This document shows, piece after piece, positions 16,941 through 23,505 of a stretch of 31,685 bases of DNA. The stretch is from Pontiellaceae bacterium (GTDB lineage Bacteria > Verrucomicrobiota > Kiritimatiellia > Kiritimatiellales > Pontiellaceae). Position 1 is the first letter of the stretch. The number at the start of each line of letters is the position of its first letter. A model generated the notes under the pieces. It searched no databases, was not told the DNA's origin, and saw nothing but the letters and a program-made list of their open reading frames with translations. A program made the translations under genes and the position numbers. The stretch covers positions 1 to 31,685 of the forward strand of contig JAFGWS010000066.1 of NCBI GenBank assembly GCA_016937035.1. Reading direction: 5' to 3'.

Positions 16941-17110
16941 GCAACGAATGTTGAAAAGCAGCGAATGGGTATAATTATTCTGTCCTAAATCATTTTGCCT
17001 GATAATTCTTTATCTTTGCGATCCTTGTGTTCCTTTGCGGTTAAAAAATCTCTAAGAGCTCGGTGTTCTCCAGCGACGCGGGTGGTGAAAACGAACGATG
17101 AAGGTGCAGG
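16941..17110. repeat. Direct intergenic duplication, copy 2
   Basis: Second copy of 16722-16890. Differences include CTTCGCGG to CTTTGCGG and a changed stretch after GGTTAAAAA. The 50 bases between the copies carry GGAACCGCGGATTACGCGGA, the same phrase seen in repeat B at the left of the window. The block ends ~90 bases before the flhB stop codon. Confidence 0.8.
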
Positions 17111-17198
17111 GGTTTTAGGCGGGATAATTTTTGGGACACAATAATTACCGGAGAAATATGCGATTTTCAGGCGCGCAACTCATATGGCGTCAGGCGTT

Positions 17199-18302
17199 TT
17201 ATTTTCGGCGGGCGAGCTGCTCGCGGATGCGAGCATTACCCATGCGATAAAGATAGGCCAACAGCTCGGCAACCGCCTGATAATACGTGGAGGGAACCGG
17301 TTTCCCGACTTCTACTTTGTTGTACATCGCACGAGCCAGCGGCTTGCGCTCCACAATGGGAATTCCGTTTTCTTCTGCAATTTCACGCACACGCTGGGCC
17401 GTCAGCCGTTTTCCTTTAGCGACCACTATAGGTGCACTGTCTTTTTCGGGACTGTATTTAATGGCAATAGCAATAAACGTCGGATTGGTAATCACCATGG
17501 TGGCATCCGGAACGGCAGCCATCATACGCGCCATAGACAGCTCACGCATCTTTCGGCGCAGGCGCTGTTTAACTTGAGGGCTCGACTCCTGGTTCTTGTG
17601 CTCATCCTTCACTTCCTGTTTGGTCATCATGATGCTGCGCTCATATTTGCGCTTTTCCTTAACCCAATCAAGAAAGGCCACTAAAATGAAGAGCGCAAGC
17701 ACACGAGAGATAATGCGGACAAAAATAGACATAAACCACTGAATACTGTCGTGCATATCCAGCTGATTAAGAAAGGTCAGCTCCATTACCTGCTTATGTA
17801 TCACACTCCACATCAGCAGTGTAATTACCAGCACCTTTAAAATGGAAAGCAGCAGTTTGATGATACTGTCCATGGAAAAAAGCTGCTTAAACCCCGTCAC
17901 GGGATTTAATTCCTTAAAGTTGAGTTTCAGTACTTCGGTCTCAAAAAAGGGCTTGGTCTGCGCAATCGTGGCAATCGTGGAGGCAAGTACTACGGTCAGC
18001 CCGATCGGCATAACACCGATCACACAAAGCAGGGTGCCCTCTCGAAACAATCCTTGAACAAAGTCCGCATTCCATTCAGCCGTCACATCGATCTGAGCCC
18101 AGCTTTGAATAAAATTGGTTAAGTAAATACGCATAAGGGGGAGAATCGACAAAAAAACGGCAATTCCCGCCGACAGGACAACAACGGTAACAATCTCGTT
18201 TGAGAAGACCACTTTCCCCTCTTTGCGTACATCCTTACGCTTTTTCTCTGAACCACGCTCTGTCTTGCCGTCGGGGCCTTCTTCTGGAAAGAGAAATGCC
18301 AT
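17199..18302 (-). CDS. flhB: Flagellar export switch protein FlhB
   Basis: 367 residues, the usual length. FlhB is the inner-membrane component of the flagellar type III export gate that switches substrate class. The N-terminal GKTERGSEKKRKDVRKEGKV (12-31) is the hallmark segment, followed by four membrane helices (~35-60, ~88-115, ~145-170, ~188-212) and the cytoplasmic domain with SIMMTKQEVKDEHK. The autocleavage site normally NPTH reads NPTF (273-276; codon TTT), followed by IAIAIKY where AVALKY is typical. The rest (PIVVAKGKRLTAQRVREIAE, PLARAMYNKVEVG) is normal, so the gene is intact. The ATG directly follows the fliR stop (TAA-ATG). Last gene of the operon; flhA, usually next, is not here. 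Confidence 0.96.
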   Translation of the reverse strand: MAFLFPEEGPDGKTERGSEKKRKDVRKEGKVVFSNEIVTVVVLSAGIAVFLSILPLMRIYLTNFIQSWAQIDVTAEWNADFVQGLFREGTLLCVIGVMPIGLTVVLASTIATIAQTKPFFETEVLKLNFKELNPVTGFKQLFSMDSIIKLLLSILKVLVITLLMWSVIHKQVMELTFLNQLDMHDSIQWFMSIFVRIISRVLALFILVAFLDWVKEKRKYERSIMMTKQEVKDEHKNQESSPQVKQRLRRKMRELSMARMMAAVPDATMVITNPTFIAIAIKYSPEKDSAPIVVAKGKRLTAQRVREIAEENGIPIVERKPLARAMYNKVEVGKPVPSTYYQAVAELLAYLYRMGNARIREQLARRK

Positions 18303-19085
18303 TTACACGCCTCCGAGAAGAACATATTTCATATGCTGCATCATTGTCTCAAACAGCTTATAGAGCGGATCATATCCATAGAGAATAAAAATGGCAAACA
18401 GTCCCACGCCCGCCCATAGGCGGATCGGCAGCGAAAGAAAGAGTACATTGAATTCCGGCGCAATCCGGGCCATCAGCCCCATCCCCACCGAAACCAGCAG
18501 ACCTCCCACGACAACCGGGAAAGCCAAACGCAGCCCCCAAAGAAAAATATCGCTTCCCAACACGACAAACATTTCCAACAACTCCTCGCGGAACCAGAAA
18601 AACCCGGGCGGTAAAACCTGAAAACTTTCCGTGACTAATTTGATCAGATACAGATGCCCGTTCCATAAAAGGATCAGCATCGTGAACAAAATCGTAAGCA
18701 ATGTACTGATAATCTCGGCTTCTTCTCCGCTCCCGGGATCAACCATTCGCGCCATCATAAGCGAACTCCCTCGCCCCACCAGGGTTCCGGCCATGTTCAA
18801 GACTGCAAAAAACATATCGCAAACCAGCCCCATAGCGGCACCCAAAAGAATTTCTCCGAGCGCCGCAATCATCAGCGCAGGAATGGTATTGATCGACATG
18901 CAGTGCCGCATCCATTCCGCCGGAAGATGAACGACCGCAAACCAGGTCAGCGCAACCGCAACAACCAAACGGATGCGCACTGGAATCAACTTGCGCCCGA
19001 ACACGGCGGTCATGCCGACGAGCGCAGCAAAACGAAACAGAATCAACAGCATCGAAATCGGATATACGGGAAGAAGCATCTGCAT
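18303..19085 (-). CDS. fliR: Flagellar biosynthetic protein FliR
   Basis: 260 residues, standard length. FliR is an integral part of the FliPQR core of the flagellar type III export gate. The sequence is almost wholly membrane helices: PISMLLILFRFAALVGMTAVFG at the start, then ALGEILLGAAMGLVCDMFFAVLN (~76-98) with the conserved glycine/glutamate pattern and a GSSLMMARMVDPGSGEEAEI loop (~105-124), and a C-terminal MARIAPEFNVLFLSLPIRL (~207-225), which is highly characteristic. GGAGG lies seven bases before the ATG. It sits 11 bases after fliQ and abuts flhB. Confidence 0.96.
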   Translation of the reverse strand: MQMLLPVYPISMLLILFRFAALVGMTAVFGRKLIPVRIRLVVAVALTWFAVVHLPAEWMRHCMSINTIPALMIAALGEILLGAAMGLVCDMFFAVLNMAGTLVGRGSSLMMARMVDPGSGEEAEIISTLLTILFTMLILLWNGHLYLIKLVTESFQVLPPGFFWFREELLEMFVVLGSDIFLWGLRLAFPVVVGGLLVSVGMGLMARIAPEFNVLFLSLPIRLWAGVGLFAIFILYGYDPLYKLFETMMQHMKYVLLGGV

Positions 19086-19096
19086 GATGACCTCCG

Positions 19097-19360
19097 CTAC
19101 ACCGTTCCGAACATATCCATAATATACTCAAAATAGGATGTGATCACGGTAATTTGCCAAGGAAGAGCAAGCAGGCCGACCACTCCGACCACGACCACCT
19201 TCGGCAAAAAGGTAAGCGACTGATCTTTCAGTTGGGTTACGGTCTGAAGGATATTCATAATCACCCCGACGATCACGGTGGAGAGCATAAAGGGTGCGGC
19301 AAGCTTTGCAGCCGTTACCAGTGTGAAATGGCAGATTTCAAGTGCGTATTCAGGCGTCAT
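19097..19360 (-). CDS. fliQ: Flagellar biosynthetic protein FliQ
   Basis: 87 residues, the usual size. Two long membrane hairpin helices: ~15-38 (TAAKLAAPFMLSTVIVGVIMNI) and ~53-78, joined by LQTVTQLKDQSLTFLPK, the nearly invariant FliQ loop. It forms the export gate with FliP and FliR. It starts four bases after the fliP stop and ends 11 bases before fliR. Confidence 0.97.
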   Translation of the reverse strand: MTPEYALEICHFTLVTAAKLAAPFMLSTVIVGVIMNILQTVTQLKDQSLTFLPKVVVVGVVGLLALPWQITVITSYFEYIMDMFGTV

Positions 19361-19364
19361 TCAT

Positions 19365-20126
19365 CTACCTCATAAAACTGGCGAGCAAACCGCGAACTAA
19401 TACCGTCCAACCATCCGCCAATACGAAAAACATAATCTTGATCGGCAGCGATATCATCATGGGAGGGAGCATCATCATGCCCAGCGACATCAAAACCGTC
19501 GCCGTAACTAAATCGATCAACAAAAACGGAAGATAGATCAGAAAGCCCAGCTTAAACGCCGTTTTGAGTTCGCTGAGAACAAAAGCCGGAACCAAAATAT
19601 TCATCTCAGCCTGCCCAATTTCGGCGGCCGGTTTACCACTCATTTCAACAAATAAACCATACTCGGTCTCCCCCGTCTGCCGAGCCATGAACTCCTGCAA
19701 GGGCTTCAGTCCGTCCTGCCAGGCCTGTTCTGCGGAAATCTGCTTTTCATGATAGGGCTTTATCGCCGTATCATTAATTTCATTCCAGACCGGCAGCATA
19801 ATGAAAATCGTGAGAAAAAGTGAGAGTCCGGCAATCACCTGCGAAGGAGGTGCCGACTGTGTTCCGAGCGCACGGCGAAGAAACCCCAAAACCACCAGAA
19901 TCCGGGTGAACGAGGTCGTCAGGATAATAAAGGAAGGAGCAAGCGTTAGAACGGTCAGCAACAGAACAATCCGAATGGCTTGACTCAGCCCCTCTGCCTC
20001 TTCGCCGGGAGTTCCGATCTGGATATTCACCCCCGGAACCGACAGCGAAGTTGCATTCTGACCCCACGCAGAAAAGCCGATGCCCAAGCAGATGAACATA
20101 AGAAGAAGCATTTGCTTACGCTTCAT
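19365..20126 (-). CDS. fliP: Flagellar biosynthetic protein FliP
   Basis: 253 residues with a cleavable-type signal peptide (1-22, ending near AWG-Q) as is usual for FliP. The conserved body is present: TLAPSFIILTTSFTRILVVL (~61-80), LGTQSAPPSQVIAGLSLFLT (~87-106), an extracytoplasmic region rich in acidic residues, and the C-terminal FKLGFLIYLPFLLIDLV and MGMMMLPP-type segment (here SLGMMMLPPMMISLPIKIMF). Export-gate core component. It overlaps fliO by 11 bases (20116-20126), so the two are probably coupled in translation. Confidence 0.97.
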   Translation of the reverse strand: MKRKQMLLLMFICLGIGFSAWGQNATSLSVPGVNIQIGTPGEEAEGLSQAIRIVLLLTVLTLAPSFIILTTSFTRILVVLGFLRRALGTQSAPPSQVIAGLSLFLTIFIMLPVWNEINDTAIKPYHEKQISAEQAWQDGLKPLQEFMARQTGETEYGLFVEMSGKPAAEIGQAEMNILVPAFVLSELKTAFKLGFLIYLPFLLIDLVTATVLMSLGMMMLPPMMISLPIKIMFFVLADGWTVLVRGLLASFMR

Positions 20127-20397
20127 CGTCGCTCCTCGGCTTCAGGGTTTTGATGGGGGTTACGGTGTCGTTTCCGACACCGACCAAAATTTCTTCGTCG
20201 TCGATCTTGACCAGCAGAATGCTCCGGCGCGTATCCAGAGAGAGACGTTCGACAACACGCATTCGGCGCTCACTGCTCCCCGGCATAACACCGCCGCGCC
20301 GCTTCAGCCAAACATAGGCACCCACCATTCCGCCGAGCACAAGAACCAGCGAAAACAGCATACGAAAAACTTCAAAACCTGTTGAACCAGAATTCAT
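20116..20397 (-). CDS. fliO: Flagellar protein FliO
   Basis: 93 residues. One N-terminal membrane helix (~9-31, VFRMLFSLVLVLGGMVGAYVWL) followed by a basic stretch and the typical FliO core: RMRVVERLSLDTRRSILLVKIDDEEILVGV (~46-75). FliO helps assemble the FliP ring. Short for the family, but short FliO proteins are common. The name rests on the core motif and on its position directly before fliP, which it overlaps. Confidence 0.9.
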   Translation of the reverse strand: MNSGSTGFEVFRMLFSLVLVLGGMVGAYVWLKRRGGVMPGSSERRMRVVERLSLDTRRSILLVKIDDEEILVGVGNDTVTPIKTLKPRSDDEA

Positions 20398-20451
20398 ATC
20401 CCGAATAAAGCAGACTGGATGCCACGGGATAGTCTGATAATAATAGGATTC

Positions 20452-20742
20452 CTAGAGGGAACGATTAACCATTCGTCCGGAGCGGCGGCTGTAGCCGCCA
20501 AACTTACGAGGTCGCGCCATGAACATCCGGGTCTGCTTTACACGCTCATCAAGCAGTTCCACCCAACGAGCGGTCTGCTCCTGAACCTTCGGGAGAAACT
20601 CGTCTCGTTCCGCAGAACGCATTGCCCGTCGAATCAGACGCATGCGATCCCCCATCAGAAGCTTGAAACTATCGAAACGCTTTTCCATCAGCGCACGCTG
20701 AAGGTGCTTTTCCATCTGCTCCAACTGTTCGAGATACGTCAT
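20452..20742 (-). CDS. Small FliT-like flagellar protein
   Basis: 96 residues, mainly helical and charged, with a basic tail (ARPRKFGGYSRRSGRMVNRS, ~75-94). No catalytic motif is visible. Position (between fliS and fliO), size and helical character suggest a FliT-type export chaperone or a flagellar assembly accessory; sequence similarity is not strong enough for me to name it. GGAG is placed ten bases before the ATG and overlaps the fliS stop codon region, 12 bases away, so it is surely in the same operon. The gap to fliO is 54 bases. Confidence 0.75.
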   Translation of the reverse strand: MTYLEQLEQMEKHLQRALMEKRFDSFKLLMGDRMRLIRRAMRSAERDEFLPKVQEQTARWVELLDERVKQTRMFMARPRKFGGYSRRSGRMVNRSL

Positions 20743-20754
20743 TCCACCGATCTC

Positions 20755-21195
20755 CTACCCAGAAAGACTGAACCGACCGCTGCGCAAACCGGTTGGAGCC
20801 GAATCCGGCTTTTGGAACATAGATTCCTGCGCAGCGACCTGTTTCCAGACCTCGCGCAGATCGTCCATTAATTCGCGCACTTCCGTCACCGGTCCAAGCT
20901 CTTTCTTCACATTGGCCTGACTCAAATGATAGACCATAAACTCGTACAACCGATGCAGATTAACCGCAATCTCCTCGCCGCGCTCTAAATCCAGAGATAA
21001 ATCCAGTTCGGTGATGGTTTCCTGAGCGTGCTGCAGATGATTTCCGATCTGCTCAATCGCTTCAGGGCCCTCAATTTTAAACGCCTCAACGGCCTGATCC
21101 AAACTGCGGATGCACTCGTCGTAAACCATGAGGACCAACTCCATCCCGGTAGCGGTCACCACTGCGTTCTTTTTATACGGATTTATTTCGGCCAT
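20755..21195 (-). CDS. fliS: Flagellin export chaperone FliS
   Basis: 146 residues, slightly longer than the ~125-135 usual. FliS binds newly made flagellin in the cytoplasm and delivers it to the export gate. Characteristic N-terminus: NPYKKNAVVTATGMELVLMVYDECIRSLDQA (5-35), matching the family's 'Y..n.v.tAsp.kLl.mLYdg.i..l..A'. Helices 2-4 follow with ELDLSLDLERGEEIAVNLHRLYEFM (conserved LD...G.IA.nL..LY.ym). The last ~30 residues are variable. It is preceded by a strong sigma-54 promoter and is the first gene of fliS-fliT-like-fliO-P-Q-R-flhB. Confidence 0.93.
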   Translation of the reverse strand: MAEINPYKKNAVVTATGMELVLMVYDECIRSLDQAVEAFKIEGPEAIEQIGNHLQHAQETITELDLSLDLERGEEIAVNLHRLYEFMVYHLSQANVKKELGPVTEVRELMDDLREVWKQVAAQESMFQKPDSAPTGLRSGRFSLSG

Positions 21196-21251
21196 GGATT
21201 TGCTTACCTTTCTACTCGTCTATATAAAATAAAGTTCATCTGTTCAAAGCA

Positions 21252-21267
21252 AGCAGGCCCGATGCCA
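21252..21267 (-). promoter_or_regulatory. Sigma-54 promoter of the fliS-flhB operon
   Basis: Read on the minus strand: TGGCAT, five bases, CTGCT, against the consensus TGGCAC-N5-TTGCW. That is 5 of 6 plus 4 of 5, with the invariant GG and GC exactly ten bases apart. It lies in the only gap (86 bases) between the response-regulator stop and the fliS ATG and predicts a transcript start ~45 bases upstream of fliS. The gene directly upstream encodes a sigma-54 activator. Confidence 0.7.
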
Positions 21268-21281
21268 CAGCGGCCGCAAAC

Positions 21282-22682
21282 TCATTCTTCCTGATCAATT
21301 TCGTAGGCTTCGATCTTTTTATAGAGGGTTGTCCGGTGAATCTGCAGAACCTCGGCCGCGGCATTTCGATTCCCATTCAGCCGTTCAAGCACCCGTTTAA
21401 TGTGCCGTTTTTCGACCTCCATCAAGGGAAGCATTTCTTCGTCGTCCGACTCTGCAACATTCACGGGCTCCTTCGAAGAGCCGGCCAGCAGATTCAGCCC
21501 TAACGACGATGCCGTAATCTTTTCGCTGTCGCTGAGAATCAATCCCCGCTCGATCACATTCCGCAGTTCACGGACATTCCCCGGCCAATCGTACGAAGAG
21601 AGTGCTTCGATCGCATCGTCCTCAAAAGCACTCACTTTAATTCCCATCTGCTTGGAAAAGAGTTGGAGGAAATAGTTGGCCATCGGCACGATGCTGGAGC
21701 GGTGTTTGCGTAACGGAGGCACCTGAATCGGCACCACCGACAGACGGTAGAAAAGGTCTTCGCGGAAGGTCCCCTCATTGACTAAATCCTTCAGATTTCG
21801 ATTCGTTGCAGCAAGAATGCGCACATCCACCTGCGTGGGCTTCAATGCCCCAAGCCGACGGAATTCCCGATCTTCGAGCACTTTGAGCACCTTGGCCTGC
21901 AGTGCCAGATCCATATCACCGATCTCATCAAGAAAAATAGTCCCACCTTCGGCGATCTCAAAGAGGCCCAGTTTTTTGTTCTTTGCATCCGTAAAGGCTC
22001 CTTTTTCGTAGCCGAAAAGTTCGCTCTCCAGAAGATGCTCGGGAATGGCGGAACAGTTGATTTCAACAAACGGCGCATTCGCCCGTGGACTGGTCCGATG
22101 AATCGCCTTAGACAACATGCCTTTACCCGATCCGCTTTCCCCCAGAATCAAAACGGTTGAATCAACTTTGGCCACGCGTTTGGCCATTTTAAAAATATCC
22201 GTCATTGCCGCTGTTCCGATCATCTGATCAAACTGCAGAAAACCGTCAAACTCGCGCATAGAATAGTCCGCAAATGTCGCGACTTTACGCGACAGCGTCC
22301 GCTTCTCCTCAATATTGCGGAGAATCTTATAGAGCTGCCCATCGTCAAACGGTTTGGACAGATAGTCAAAGGCCCCGTTTTTAATGGCTTCAACTGCGGT
22401 ATCCACATTGGCGTAAGCGGTCATCACCACCACTTCCATTTCCGGAGCATTATCCCGCTGTTCCTTCATTAGCGACAGCCCGTCTCCATCAGGAAGACGC
22501 ATATCCGAAATCATCACATCAAACGATTCTGAGGAAAGCAGCCGACGCGCATCGTGCAGCGAATCCGCCGCCATTACACTGCAGCCGTTCTTCAGCAGGT
22601 TGTCATATATGACGCGGCGCAACAACTCATCGTCGTCCACCACCAATACCTTCATATCGTTGAACATTTCTTTCTGTGCCAT
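21282..22682 (-). CDS. NtrC-family sigma-54 response regulator (FlgR-like)
   Basis: 466 residues in three domains. Receiver (~10-125): acidic pocket VVDDDE, phospho-acceptor D60 (SDMRLPDGDG), T88, K110. AAA+ domain (~150-395): Walker A GESGSGKG (181-188), GAFTDA (228-233) where sigma-54 activators usually have GAFTGA, Walker B TIFLDEIGDM (248-257), arginine region FREDLFYRL (307-315), and WPGNVREL (366-373). Fis-type helix-turn-helix (~435-458, NRNAAAEVLQIHRTTLYKKI). I chose the ATG at 22682, which overlaps the kinase stop by one base (TAATG), over an upstream ATG inside the kinase gene. Position suggests the flagellar master activator, comparable to FlgR of epsilonproteobacteria; the target would be the sigma-54 promoter before fliS. 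Confidence 0.92.
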   Translation of the reverse strand: MAQKEMFNDMKVLVVDDDELLRRVIYDNLLKNGCSVMAADSLHDARRLLSSESFDVMISDMRLPDGDGLSLMKEQRDNAPEMEVVVMTAYANVDTAVEAIKNGAFDYLSKPFDDGQLYKILRNIEEKRTLSRKVATFADYSMREFDGFLQFDQMIGTAAMTDIFKMAKRVAKVDSTVLILGESGSGKGMLSKAIHRTSPRANAPFVEINCSAIPEHLLESELFGYEKGAFTDAKNKKLGLFEIAEGGTIFLDEIGDMDLALQAKVLKVLEDREFRRLGALKPTQVDVRILAATNRNLKDLVNEGTFREDLFYRLSVVPIQVPPLRKHRSSIVPMANYFLQLFSKQMGIKVSAFEDDAIEALSSYDWPGNVRELRNVIERGLILSDSEKITASSLGLNLLAGSSKEPVNVAESDDEEMLPLMEVEKRHIKRVLERLNGNRNAAAEVLQIHRTTLYKKIEAYEIDQEE

Positions 22683-23362
22683 TATTCCGCCCCTTGATTC
22701 ACTCCCCGCATATAGGGAAGGACAATTTCCACACAATTTCCATTTTTGTCAGGAGAGATCGAGATCGCCCCTCCTCGATCCTCAATCAGCCGCTTGGCAA
22801 GAGATAGTCCGATTCCCACGTGGCGTGCCCGGGTCGTATAAAACGGCTCAAAAGCCATCTCCCGAATCTCTGCCGACATCGGGGTGCCTTCGTCGATCAC
22901 CCGAATCATACACGACGTTTCGTTATCCACAATGGATATAACGACCGGCATTCTGGAAGATTCATACGAATTCGTCACGGTCTCAATAATGGACAATTTC
23001 AGCGCTTCACAGCAGACCTGAGGTTTAACTTTGTAGACATTCGAATCCACATTAAGAATAATTTCAGCCAGCGGATGCAGCTCCCGCAAATTCAGAAGAA
23101 TCGACTGCATCGCATCGTCAAGCTTCACTGAAATCGGTGCCGGCAAGGGAACAAAAAGGGACTCAAAGCGGTTCACCATTGCAGCAATCTGATCACACTC
23201 ACGCTGAATCATGGGAAAATATTCACGTTCCCGCGCCGTAAGACGATCATCCAGCTCCGAAGACAACAGGGTGTTTGCCGACTTTATTCCCGATACAAAA
23301 TTTAAGAGACGGTGACGTAAAACCCGACGCATCCGCTCCAACCCATCTGAATCCAACTGCAT
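22682..23362 (-). CDS. Soluble sensor histidine kinase (FlgS-like)
   Basis: 226 residues: only a dimerisation/phosphotransfer helix pair and an ATPase domain, with no membrane segment or sensor domain. H-box RVLRHRLLNFVSGIKSAN (13-30; H17), N-box SIIETVTNSYESS (124-136; N131), G1 box VIDEGTP (155-161; D157), then FEPFYTTRARHVGIGLSLAKRLIEDRGG, the usual F/G2 boxes. The lack of an input domain suggests it reads an internal cue such as export-apparatus assembly, as proposed for FlgS. Strong AAAGGAGG precedes the ATG. The stop overlaps the regulator start by one base. Confidence 0.88.
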   Translation of the reverse strand: MQLDSDGLERMRRVLRHRLLNFVSGIKSANTLLSSELDDRLTAREREYFPMIQRECDQIAAMVNRFESLFVPLPAPISVKLDDAMQSILLNLRELHPLAEIILNVDSNVYKVKPQVCCEALKLSIIETVTNSYESSRMPVVISIVDNETSCMIRVIDEGTPMSAEIREMAFEPFYTTRARHVGIGLSLAKRLIEDRGGAISISPDKNGNCVEIVLPYMRGVNQGAE

Positions 23363-23435
23363 TCAAAGCCTCCTTTGACCGTTTCCCGAGCAAACTGTTA
23401 TTCACATTCAACATCGGATGCACACGAACGGGCCT

Positions 23436-23465
23436 AAAGTAACGCAGAAGGAACAAAATAGTCAA
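23436..23465 (-). promoter_or_regulatory. Candidate sigma-70 promoter for the flagellar regulator pair
   Basis: On the minus strand TTGACT (23460-23465, 5 of 6) and TACTTT (23436-23441, 3 of 6) are 18 bases apart, in the 143-base gap between the hybrid kinase stop and the soluble kinase start. A housekeeping promoter here would fit an upstream regulator of a sigma-54 cascade. The -10 box is poor. Confidence 0.35.
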
Positions 23466-23505
23466 GTTGACCGGACAACCCTTTATAATACCCGATCCTG
23501 CGGCA

